A DNA stretch of 64,000 bases from assembly GCA_024663395.1 (NCBI GenBank), contig JANFAH010000124.1:1-64000 (forward strand), written 5' to 3'. The stretch is from Pisolithus tinctorius (Eukaryota; Basidiomycota; Agaricomycetes; Boletales; Pisolithaceae). The notes under the pieces were generated by a model. It was not told the DNA's origin. It saw only the letters and a list, made by a program, of their open reading frames with translations, and did not search any database. The position numbers and the translations under genes are program-made. Positions 9,621 through 19,628 of this stretch are shown here, in pieces. The first letter of the stretch is position 1. Every line of letters starts with the position of its first letter.

Positions 9621-11459
9621 TGTCACACACCAAAGGTGTTGTGGACATGGTTACAGCTGACTCTGCCTAACTCGTCGACGAGTTGTGCACAATGCCCAAG
9701 CATGCAGATGAAGACTAAAGGCCTCATGCGTAGAAAGACTGTTGGACATTAACAGTCATCCTTCACACAAGAATGAGTCATCAGTGCTAAAGAGAAAAGA
9801 GGAAGCAAGTTAAGCGCACATTAAAGGTTTTTAGCGCCCATGTACAGCATTCTGGTTTTCGTCATATCTCCACTGTTTCCAAAGATATCAACTCCATTCC
9901 CACACTCGCTTAAAGTGCTCAGTCCCACGATTCTTCCTTCCAAATTTGGAGAGGATCCTCGCACCCTGCACGTTTCTACAGCACTCCATCCATCAGATGC
10001 TCATTTTGCTAAGTCCATCAATCATGGCCACCTCTTCATCGATCATCTCACTTGTCTCATTTGCCAGAGACAGTGGCTACATATATCTGCCAGGCATTCC
10101 CACCAGCTTCCGTCCTGAAGCCCCCTGGTTCATCCCATCATTGTCAGCCCCGTCTCATCCCATGCAGCTTGGTCAGCATGTTCTCCTTGTCAGTATGACT
10201 TCCAGAAGGACGTTCTTTGGTCGCCTCAGGTCTGTCACTCGGTTAGAAAGGTCTTATGTGGTCATTTCAGTCTCCCCGGTTGATGAAGCATATGGATCAT
10301 TCCTCCCTGTTCCCTGCACCATCTTTGTTCCAGTCTTGTCCATCATTCTTCCTGCATTGCGACAGCTGCAGTATAATCTACTGTCCTCCAGCCTCCCTGA
10401 TCACATTCATGATGAGTATGACATGCATCTTGCCTTCTTACTGCAAGATTCAGCAGAAGACATTCCCCCTTCTCCTCCTCCTCCATCAGAACCCCATTCA
10501 TGAAGTTTTTGTTAACTTCGCTGAGAGGATGAAAGGGTGGGAGACGCGATTGTGTATGCTCTCATTGCCCCACAGACCCCCAACGCCCTAGCCCCCTTTG
10601 ACACCTGACTCATGCCCTTCAATTCTGGAATTAATACTTCCCTATCTGGAAACACCGTCCATCTGTCATGCCATCTTTGGATCTAGAGATGTCTCCGCCA
10701 AGATCTAACTTGCATCGCCACCCCCTAATGTGATATCAGTGCACTTACTCAGTTCCTGATTCTATTTGACTCATTTTGTGATGTTTTGACTATCCTTGAC
10801 TCGTTTATTGCCAATACTTACCAATCTTCTTTGCTTGCTTACTTTTCATTTCTCACTTACTCATCATGATTACTCAGTCCTTACTCATTACTTACCAAGT
10901 GTTTGTGCCTTGTTTGTCACAAGCTGTGCTCCCCCCTCAGTATATAAACCCCCATGTACTTAGCTACCAAGAATCAATTCAGAAGCAGTCCAGCAGTCAG
11001 TCCAGTGCCTATCTCGTCGTCAACAGTTGAGGCTCCATGAAGGGGTCTATCTGTCATCATTCGTATACTTGGTAGTTGAGGCTCATTTGGAAGAGTCTAT
11101 CTGCCTCCATCATTCATCTGAAGCTTCCTCTTAGTCAGCAGTCTTAGTCATCCCTCCACTCCTGTGTAACTCGTCAATGACTTGCGCCAGGAGCACATTT
11201 TATCAAAGTCCATTATTCCAAGAAGTCCTTTCAGCTGAACACCTTCACTCTGTTCAGCATCCCCTCCTCAGTCATCATCCATTCATCTACTCCTGCATAA
11301 CTCATCGACGACTTGTGCTAGGAGCACCTGCCATTGAAGTTTCCCCCTCTTAGGTTTCTGCACTCCAGGTTCCGTGGAGGCACACCACCACTCGCTTTAC
11401 ATTTGTCTTTTGTGTTGGTTTTGGTTGGTTTTCACCACCTTTCCACACTTTGACTCACA
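9621..11459 (+). repeat. L3 solo LTR, copy 1 (1.84 kb)
   Basis: TGTCACACACC...TTTGACTCACA, flanked by CTGC and CCGC (4-bp duplication, one transition). Near-identical copies at 56348-58197 and 61813-63673. TATATAAACC at 10941 marks the promoter. Downstream are two repeated modules: GTTGAGGCTC...GTCTATCTG and AACTCGTC...CAGGAGCAC. Near the left end is the 16-bp palindrome AACTCGTCGACGAGTT. A frame of up to 185 codons (9946-10503) is open in all three copies; see findings for why I do not call it a gene. Confidence 0.85.
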
Positions 11460-12228
11460 CCGCCCTACCGACTGCCCAGGACAAGTGTACTGCAGTGTGG
11501 TCCCGCATGACAGGGCCTATAGCTGGAAGGTTCACTCAGGCAAAGTTTTTGCTTGCCATTGTCACTGGAGTATGGCCTGACACAGCTGAGATGATAGAGG
11601 ACATCAATAGGTTCTTTGCTCCTCAGACAGATGTCGAGTGGGCCAAAGCTCAGATGCGCACTATGTGCCAAGGGAATTCTTGCTATGAAGAGTTCCATGC
11701 AAAGTTTGAGTCCCTAAAAGTCCAGGGATGTGTCACTGATGAGACCGCCGGCTTCTTTCTGGAAAATGCTGTCCATCCTGCCATCGTAAAAGAAGCCCTA
11801 AGGAGGGGATACACCCAAGGCAACTACCTCCAGATGACCATCACGTTTCAAGAGGCCACTCTGGCTAGGGATCGTTTCAAGCTTCTCTATAATCATTATC
11901 CTGATGAACCCGCACCTCGCTCCTCCTACAACCGCCCCTCATATTCCCCTCATTTCACTCCCACTGGTACCCAGCTGGGCCGTGGCACCCCCATGGAGAT
12001 AGGTGCTGCCCACTTCCCTCCTTGCCCAGTCCCCTCTCATGTCAAGTGCTTCAACTGCCAAGGGAATCACTACAAGCGTGATTGCCCTTGTGCCAGAGGA
12101 AAGGGTCCTGCTAGACCTAGCATATGGGAGGTGACACAGGAGGCTCAAGAGCTTGCTCTTCACCAAATGTTGTTCGAAGAAATGCAGGCTTTCTTCTATG
12201 ACAAACAGGTTAACATGATGAGAGCCCA

Positions 12229-12235
12229 GGGAAAA
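12229..12235 (+). promoter_or_regulatory. Predicted -1 frameshift site between gag and pol of C1
   Basis: G GGA AAA in the gag frame (CAG GGA AAA), 12 nt upstream of the gag stop (TAG, 12248-12250). Slipping by -1 leads into an open frame that begins RVQPVEDRVSTGYVYNK and later contains the protease. The heptamer fits the X XXY YYZ rule for retroviral frameshifting. A downstream pseudoknot was not worked out. Confidence 0.6.
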
Positions 12236-12405
12236 GAGTTCAGCCAGTAGAGGATCGGGTCTCCACTGGCTATGTTTACAACAAGTTTTCTGTCTTAGGT
12301 GTTGATGATTTCTCTACTGAGCAGGATATATTTAACTCAGAGACTACTGTACCATCTGAAGAGGCGACCCCAGTGGGTGCGGCCACAGATGTAAAACAAT
12401 CAGTG

Positions 12406-13140
12406 TGTCAAGTCCAGGCCTACTCTGACCAACTCCAATGCTATATAAGGTCTAGAGGAAGGTCTGGAAGCAAGTCTGACACAGAAGAACAGAACTCCGA
12501 CTGGCAGAGTGGTGGCAGGAACGAAGTCCACTGAAGGAAAGGCAGAGTGGAGTGAGGGCATTGGGTTTAGCTCGTGTGCTACCCCCTTGCACGATCTCAG
12601 CCCTCGTATTTCAGAGGGAGAGTACAGATGGAGAGTCAGAGATAACTCCGACAGGCAGAAGTCAGAGGCAGAAGGAGTAGGAACTAAGTTGATATTCATA
12701 CTGAAGAACAGTGGAGTACAATACATGCTTTTATACTGTTACAGAGGTACAGTAACCGGAATCAGAACTGACATACAGAGACTCAGAAATTTTCAAGTAA
12801 AAACTTCCTAGATGACGAATGAAGGGTAGATGGAGGACATATGAGCGGGTAACATAGAACATCCAGAAAAGGAAACAGTCCAGACACTGGACCATGCAGT
12901 GCATGTGCTGCAGAGTACCTGACTGCATGCTGTCAGGGAGAAGTCCAAAGACAGTCACATGACCACTCAGAGAGCAGTCCACTTGGTCTGGTAGGAGAAC
13001 AACACAAGTCCGACAGCAGTCAGAGCAGAGATGGTTTGTAGACGATAGAAGGTGGGCAGAGTTGGTGTGGAGTGAGCGAATGACTGGTGGAAGAGGGTGT
13101 GGAGTGAGTAGAGACTTAGAGTGAATGCACAGTTATGACA
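12406..13140 (-). repeat. L4 solo LTR, inverted copy
   Basis: 735 bp. The plus strand begins TGTCAAGTCC and ends TTATGACA; reverse complement of 13311-14024. Flanks CAGTG and TGGTG differ by two transitions, a decayed 5-bp duplication. It sits in the linker between gag and protease of C1; removal with 5 bp keeps the pol frame. Confidence 0.8.
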
Positions 13141-13310
13141 TGGTGCTTAATTCCTCTTGCAATAAAAATAAAAACACACCTATCCAGAAAATGGAAGAAA
13201 CCCTGAAAATAAGAACAGCAGATCTGAAAGCTGAGTTGGAGTTGGAAGTAGTGTTGGAAGGATGAGAAAAGAAGTGGAGTGTAAAAGCACTGGTAGACTC
13301 AGGGGCCAAC

Positions 13311-14024
13311 TGTCATAACCATGCATTTGTCACAAGTCTTTGCTCACTCCACAACCTTTTCTGCCAGTCATTTGCTCACTCTGCACCAACTCTGCCCAAC
13401 TTCTGCTGGTTGCAAACCATCTCTGCTCTGACTGCTGTCAGACTTGTGTTGCTCCCCTACCAGACTGGGCAGTCCATTCTCTGAGGGGTCATGTGACTAC
13501 CTTTGCAGTCAGGTACTCTGCAGCATGCTCACTGCATGGTCCAGCATCTGGACTATTTCCTTTTCTGGATGTTCTGTGTTACCTGTTCATATGTCCTCCA
13601 TCTACCCTTCATTCATCGTCCAGGAAATTTTACTTGAAAATTTATGAGTCTCCATATGTCAGTTCCAATTCCAATTACTGTACCTCCATAGCAGTATAAA
13701 AACATGTACTGTACTCTGCTGTTCTTCAGTACAAATATCAACTTAGTTCCTACTCCCTCTGATTCTGTCTTCTGCCTGTCAGAGTTATCTCCGACTCTCC
13801 GTCTGTACTCTCCCTCTGAAATACAAGGGCTGAGATCGTGCAAGGGGGTAGCACACAAGCTAAACCCAACGCCCTCACTCCACTCCACCTTTGTCTCAGT
13901 GGTCTTCGTTCCTGCCGACACTCCACTAGTCGGAGTTCTGTTCTTCTGTGTTGGACTTGCTTCCGAACCCTTCTCTAGACCTTGTTAAGCATCGGAGTTG
14001 GTCAGAGTAGGCCCGGACTTGACA
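13311..14024 (+). repeat. L4 solo LTR, direct copy
   Basis: 714 bp, TGTCATAACC...GACTTGACA, flanked by CCAAC (13306-13310) and CCAAT (14025-14029). It is inserted inside the protease active-site region, right after the DSGA codons of C1; removal restores DSGAND in frame. A TATA box (TATAAAAAC near 13695) is followed by CTTCAGTACAAATATCAAC, resembling the C2 initiator. Confidence 0.85.
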
Positions 14025-17000
14025 CCAATGACACCTTGGATAAGAAATGGGCTGACGAAAATGACATTCCCCTAATCAAGCTTGCTCAACCTGTCGCTGT
14101 CCTCAATGTCAATGGCACCCCTAATGTAGCTGGCAACATCACGCATATCACCTCCCTTGTCATGAACTATCAAGGACACCAGGAGTCCATCTGGGCTCAG
14201 GTCACTACACTCGGAACGCACCCCCTTATACTCAGGTATACTTGGCTGTGGAAGCACAACCCAGAGGTATGCTGGGAAACCAAACAAGTAAAGTTGTCCT
14301 GATGTCCCCACGAGTGTCACGACCTGGCCCCAAGGACAAGAGCAGAAAAACTGTCTGAGGAACAGGAGGCACAGGACATAGAGTACTTGTATCCAAAGGT
14401 TCACTCCACCAGGATCCAGGCCGGCACCACTGAGGAACTCGTTCTGAAGGAGTATCACCAGTACCTCAAGGTCTTCTCCAAGGAAGAGTCAGAAAGGATG
14501 CCACTTCGCAAGCCATGGGACCACACTATTGATCTTAAGGAAACCTTCACCCCCAAACGTGGTTGGCTCATTCTGCTCTCTGTGGAGGAGCAGAAAGAGG
14601 TGTCAGACTTCCTCAAGGATCAGCTATGAAAGGGATACATCTGCCCCTCGAAGTCCCCTCAGACATCCCCTGTCTTCTTCATACCCAAGAAAGACGGAAA
14701 GAAATGCATGGTTCAGGACTACTGGTACCTTAATGAACACACTGTCAAAAATGCATATCCCCTTCCCCTGATCTCCCAACTTGTCGACAAACTCAAGGGT
14801 TGCAAGCTCTTCACCAAGATGGATCTTCAGTGGGGATACAACAATGTCCATGTCAAGGAAGGAGATGAGTGGAAGGCTGCCTTTGTTACTCATAAGGGCA
14901 CCTATGAACCCCTCGTCATGTACTTTGGTCTCTGCAACTCTCCATCTACCTTCCAAAATATGATGAACGATATCTTTGGAGACATGGAGGATGTCCTCAT
15001 GGTCTACATTGATGATCTAATGATCTTCACAAAAATGGAAAACAAAGCCAAGCATGATAGGATCGTTCTGGAGGTGTTGAAGAGACTGGAAGAAAATGAT
15101 TTGTTTGTCAAACTGGAGAAGTGCTTCTTCAAGCAAAAACAGGTGGAGTTCCTGGGAATGGTGGTGGGCACTGATGGGGTGAGAATGGACAAAAACAAGG
15201 TGAAGGCTATTGCCGAGTGGCCAGTTCCCACAAAGGTCCACTCAGTACAGGCTTTTCTGGGTCTGGCAAACTTCTATTGCCACTTCATCAAGGACTTCAC
15301 ACAGATCACCCACCCCCTCAATGATCTTACACGAAAGGACCAACTCTGGACTTGGGGACCTCGAGAACAACAGGCCTTCGATGCCCTGAAGGTCACTTTC
15401 ACCACTGCCCCCATCCTCACCTTTCTGGATCAAGACAGAGAATTCTGTTTAGAGATGGATGCCTCAGATTTTGCTACTGGAGCTGTCCTCTCCATAAAAT
15501 GTGATGATGACCTCTGGCAACCTGCCACCTTCTACTCCCACTCCATGTCTCCTCCCGAATGAAACTACCAGGTCTTTGATAAAGAGATGCTGGCCATAAT
15601 CCATGCCTTGGAAACATGGCGACATTACCTCGAAGCCACCCCCTACCAGTTTGAAGTCTGGACAGACCACTCAAGCCTCCAGTACTTCATGAAAGCACAG
15701 AATCTAGATTGTTGCCAAGCATGGTGGGCCCAGTATCTCTCCCAGTTCAACTACAAGCTGGTGTACAAACCCAGTTCCTCAATGGCTAAGGCAGATGCCC
15801 TCTCAAGAAGGGAGGATCATGAACTGGAGAAAGGGTCAGATAATCAAGGGGTCACACTCCTTGATCCTTCCAGGGTAGCCACCACCTTGCTGGTAGGAGA
15901 GGATACAGACCTTATCACCACCTTAAAGTCTGCCTCTTTGGTAATGCCACAACTGGAAGGCTTGGTCTTATGGGAAGGCCTCTATGTCTGTGAGGGAAGG
16001 GTCTATGTTCCCCCTGCAGCCAGGATCCATACCCTAGAAAAGCATCATGATACCCCACTTGCTGGCCATCCAGGTTGGAAGAAGACCCTAGAGCTCGTCT
16101 CCTGCAACTATGTCTGGCCCGGAATGACCTCCGCTGTTAAGGATTACGTCTCAGTGTGCCACTGCTGCCAAATGGCTAAAAGTTCCAGGGTCCCTCCTGC
16201 AGGAAGGCTTCTCCCAAACCCCACCCCGGAATGCCCTTGGACTGACATCTTGGTCAACTTCATGGAGTTACTGGAGGCACAGGGTTTTGATAATGTCATG
16301 GTGGTGGTCGACAGGTTCTCAAAAGAGGTGGTCTTTGCCCCTACCACCAAGGAGGTTTCCTCACTACAAACTGCGGAGCTCTTCCATGACCATGTGTGGA
16401 CTCAGCACGGCTTGCCTTCTTCTGTCATTTCTGACTGTGGCCCCCAGTTCACTAGCACGTTCACCACCAAACTCTGCAGGATGCTTGGGGTCAAGCCCAA
16501 GCTTTCCACTGCTTTCCACCCCCAGACAGACAGCCAGACAGAACATCTTAACCGGGATTTACAGCAGTACCTTCGCCTCTTTGTCAATGACTGACAGAAC
16601 TCTTGGCCTTCTTGGCTCAAGGTCACTCAGTTCTCCTACAATAACAAATGACAGGAGTCCACTTGCAAAACTCCCTTCTCAGTCACTCACTCCTATACCC
16701 CCAGAATGGGTGTGGAGCCCTTCCTTTCAAAGGCAGAGGCTGCTACAGACCACACCGTTGACCTTGCTAAGGTTCTGGAGGACACAAGGAAGGCCCTGGA
16801 CAAAGCTGCAGAATGGATGAAGGCATCTGCAGATGCAACCCATTCTGATGCCCCCTCCTACTCTGTCGGCAACATGGTCTGGCTGGAAACTTCCCAGATC
16901 TCTCTCTCTGGATGCCCCTCCAGGAAACTCACTGAACAATGGATTGGCCCTTACAAGGTTGTTTCACTCAAACCCAATGCAGTAGAATTGAAGCTTCCCA

Positions 17001-17393
17001 AAACTCTCAAAATCCATCCAGTCGTTAACGTTTCCCGGGTCAAACCCTACAAGGGACCACTAGAGGGCCAAACCATCACTCGTCCCAGGCCAGTGGTAGG
17101 ACATGAAGGCAATGAAGAGTTCAAGGTGGACTATATTGCTGACTCTCATCTGAAAAGGAACAGACTTGAGTATCTCGTCCATTGGAAGGGGTATCATGAT
17201 GAGGATCGTACCTGGGAGCCCGAGTCTGCCCTGAAAACTGCCCCTGGTGCTGTCAGAGACTTCCACCACCAAAACCCTTCTGCCCCTCAGAAACTCTGTG
17301 GCATGGACTCCTCCCTTTTCTCCTCTCTCTTTCAACCCTTGGAAAACTTCACCAACACTGTCCCTACCTTCAATCGCCTGGAAGTTGATTTCT

Positions 17394-17406
17394 AAGGAGG
17401 GGATAG
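17394..17406 (+). promoter_or_regulatory. Polypurine tract of C1
   Basis: AAGGAGGGGATAG directly before the 3' LTR start TGTTACG. It primes plus-strand DNA synthesis in LTR elements. It resembles the tracts of C2 and the LARD (GGGGGATAC). Confidence 0.8.
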
Positions 17407-17766
17407 TGTTACGATATGTACTCTCTTCTTTTCTTTCATCTTATCTAATCTTTTCACCTTATCTTATCTCCCAAACTCAGCCTGGACTCTGGTCTAGACC
17501 TCCCCTCACCTTTGCCATGTGTTCCCCTTCTGGTACATTCCACTCCACTATGATGTCATGGACCTCATGTATGCCTTGCCATTACCTCATGTACCTTAGT
17601 ATAAATACCATTGCTCAATCACCCAACTAGCTCTAAGCTAGTTCATTTGGGTCTACAAGTCCTAAAGCCGCCTGCTTCTAAGTCATCTCCTTTCTTCTTC
17701 CCTTTTCTTCTTGTGTTGGTTCTTGGTGCGAGCCTACAACAAACCCTGTTGTTAGGTCTCGTCACA
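17407..17766 (+). repeat. 3' LTR of C1
   Basis: 360 bp, TGTTACGATATG...CTCGTCACA, uninterrupted. At 17592-17593 it has the empty TA target used by the MITE in the other LTR. Followed by AACCT, the duplicated target of C1. Confidence 0.92.
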
Positions 17767-17841
17767 AACCTCTAGTTAGTTCCTTGCACAGCTATTTAGT
17801 CTTCACTGGTAACCCTGGTCTTCAGGTTGCCAGTCTTTGGT

Positions 17842-17886
17842 ATATATACTCTACATATGTTGTACTTAGTTCCTCAGTCTGAATAT
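17842..17886 (+). promoter_or_regulatory. C2 LTR core promoter and self-primer sequence
   Basis: TATATATACT near 17841-17850, then AGTCTGAATAT at 17876-17886. The 11-mer is the perfect complement of the site at 18080-18090. It lies in the part of the 5' LTR right of C1 (17772-18077). The 3' LTR has the same arrangement near 36733-36778. Confidence 0.75.
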
Positions 17887-18079
17887 CAACCTAGTTCACC
17901 CCAAGTCCCCAGCTTAAGCCTGAGTCAACTCTCAGCTTTCGCTCCTGACCCCCTTTGGCTCTCTCTGACTTCAACCTGGCTTGCACAAGGGTCTAGCGCA
18001 CGAGCTAAGACCAAGGGTTGTTGCACCCAGCACTTGGCCTTCGGCCTTCGACCCCCATCCTAATCACAAACTTAACAGT

Positions 18080-18090
18080 ATATTCAGACT
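18080..18090 (+). promoter_or_regulatory. C2 primer-binding site, self-priming type
   Basis: ATATTCAGACT, two bases (GT) after the LTR end CTTAACA at 18077. Perfect complement of AGTCTGAATAT in the LTR. The following bases (ACTTGTGCAAGTCA) are also shared with the LARD. Confidence 0.8.
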
Positions 18091-18263
18091 TCCACTTGTG
18101 CAAGTCACTCACCACCCATGACCAGAACTCACACCCAAGCTCAAGCAGACCGCACTTTAGAATCTGCCTCTGCTCGAGACCAACCCAACCCAAAACCTCA
18201 GATGACCCTCACTGCCAGTTGGCCCTCAGTTCCCTCACCAGTCACTGCCAGACTTCTGTGGTC

Positions 18264-19484
18264 ATGCAGCAGTTCCAAGGATTCTCAGCCCATCATTCTG
18301 GTACTACACCAGCTTCCAACAATCAAGGTACACCAACACCAGCTGGTCATCGACCTCCCGCTCCCTTTGGCAACCCCAGAGGTGATGGTAACGACAACCC
18401 AGACAACTCTGACCATCACTCCAGTGATGATGACAATGACAACAATGATGATCCTTTCAGGCCTAACCCCGAGGAAGGTGAAAACAAGGAAACTGACCTG
18501 CAAACCATGAGGGTCCTGGGCAGTCTTGCCAGGGCCATACAGTCTCTCACCCAATCTTCCTGCTGAAACACTGAAGGAAGCTCAGGATCAGCCAAGGTCT
18601 GAGAGCCAGATACCTTTGACAGCACTGACCCAAAGAAGCTCCACCAGTTCCTTGTCCAGTGCGAGTTGACCTTCCAGAACAAACCCTGAACCTTCCATGA
18701 TGACTGCCGAAAGGTAACCTTCACCCAATCCTACCTCAAGGGAATGGCACTTGAATGGTTTGAACCGGACCTTCTCCTCACCAGTGAACCCAAGGACCGA
18801 CCCCTGTGGATGGATAGCTGGCATGAATTTGTCATCAAACTCCAGTTGACCTTCAGCCCCCATGACCTGGTAGCAGAAGCCGAGAATCAGCTCGACCACC
18901 TAACCATGAAAGAAACCCACCATATCAACAAATACATGGTCGAGTTCAACAGGCTAGCTACCCAGGTCCGGGGTTACGGTGACAGGGCTCTCCACCACTT
19001 CTTCTATGCCAGTCTTCCTGACTGAATCAAAGACAAGATAAGCTGGGTAGGCAAACCCTGCACCCTTGAAGACCTTTGCTGTCTAGCTCAGGACATAGAT
19101 GCCTGCTACTGGGAACGATGCAAGGAGGTCCAACACCAGAACCAGTCTTCCAGTAAGCAAAACTTGTCAAAGACCAGCAATAAAGACTCAAACACTGACA
19201 AAGGGAAAACCTTGGCATCCAACACCTCCCAGTCCCCTGCTGCACCAAAGACCAGCAGTACCAATGCCAGGTCTTCAAAGCCCAAAACAGCCAGCAACAA
19301 ACTCAGCAAGGACAGAAAGTTAACAGCTGCCAAGCAAAAGCGATGTTTTGACTTAAAACTCTGCATGTTCTGCAGAGGGGATGGTCACATAGCCAAGGAA
19401 TGCCCCAAGAAGGTGGCCAAGGCTAGAGCAGCTGCGGCAGCTCCGGAAGCCACACCAGAGGCCTCCACTGAGGCAAAAAAATAG
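18264..19484 (+). pseudogene. Gag of C2
   Basis: The likely start is ATG 18264 (MQQFQGFSAHH), the first in-frame Met after the LTR. An acidic Asp/Asn/Ser-rich segment is followed by the gag core typical of Ty3/gypsy: EPDTFDSTDPKKLHQFL, WFEPDLL, and a HHINKYMVEFNRLA-type helix. Then a Lys/Ser/Thr-rich linker and the knuckle CMFCRGDGHIAKEC. Four in-frame stops, all TGA (18564, 18600, 18687, 19023), each at a position where Arg (CGA) is plausible. It ends at TAG 19482 right after an A-run that may allow -1 frameshifting into pol. Confidence 0.88.
19475..19481 (+). promoter_or_regulatory. Predicted -1 frameshift site between gag and pol of C2
   Basis: A AAA AAA in the gag frame (GCA AAA AAA TAG), ending directly at the gag stop. 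The -1 frame is open from here (IVSSPQNLAHPEDCIDSGG) to the L1 insertion and continues, after removing insertions, into the protease. The position and frame relation match those in C1. Confidence 0.6.
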
Positions 19485-19628
19485 TCAGCAGTCCTCAGAA
19501 CCTCGCACACCCTGAGGACTGCATTGACTCCGGTGGTGTGCTCTTGGAGGTTAAGCTCAACATGTCCACTCTTTGCAACCTGAATAGTCTTATGCCTACC
19601 ATTTCTCTAGCATCCTACAATGAGCCAG

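Larger units (their letters stand above)
9349..12250 (+). pseudogene. Gag of C1, split by an L3 LTR but otherwise open
   Basis: Structural protein forming the retrotransposon particle and binding RNA. Segment 1 is 9349-9620 (MEGIQDQITDLQNALDTLHE, a predicted coiled coil). Segment 2 is 11464-12250, with the capsid and a CCHC knuckle (CFNCQGNHYKRDC). Removing the 1839-bp LTR plus 4 bp of duplication (CTGC/CCGC) joins both in one frame, giving about 352 codons without a stop. Near the 3' end a slippery heptamer (12229-12235) precedes the stop, and pol continues in the -1 frame. C1's gag is thus better preserved than its pol. Confidence 0.85.
12251..17395 (+). pseudogene. Pol of C1: protease, RT, RNase H, integrase, chromodomain
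   Basis: Starts by -1 frameshift from gag. Protease: ALVDSGA (13291-13310), continuing at 14025 after the L4 insertion. RT: VYIDDLMIF, the YxDD motif, near 15004. RNase H: EMDASDFATGAVL near 15452, with a later TDHSSLQYF. Integrase: HHCC finger (16043-16170), then a core where the first catalytic Asp is Asn (GTC AAC at 16253-16258); the second Asp (SDCGPQF) and the Glu (QTEHLNR) remain. A C-terminal chromodomain (YLVHWKGYHDEDRTWEPE, near 17170) would direct insertion to marked chromatin. Five in-frame stops at 14300, 14627, 15560, 16592 and 16649, all TGA. The rest is one frame. Confidence 0.92.
7041..17766 (+). mobile_element. Chromovirus C1 inserted in the 5' LTR of C2
   Basis: LTRs 7041-9041 (enlarged by a MITE and a tandem repeat) and 17407-17766, both TGTTAC...TCACA. 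The flanking direct repeat AACCT occurs at 7036-7040 and 17767-17771. The uninterrupted site is visible in C2's 3' LTR near 36663 (TTAACCTCTAGTT). Inside: self-priming site, gag, -1-frame pol with protease, RT, RNase H, integrase and chromodomain, then a polypurine tract. Further insertions: MITE 7294-8866, L3 LTR 9621-11459, two L4 LTRs 12406-13140 and 13311-14024. Confidence 0.92.

Noticed and set aside
10256..10591. Second open frame in L3 overlapping the 160-codon frame
   Set aside because: Both frames being open in all copies shows that open length alone is not evidence of coding here.
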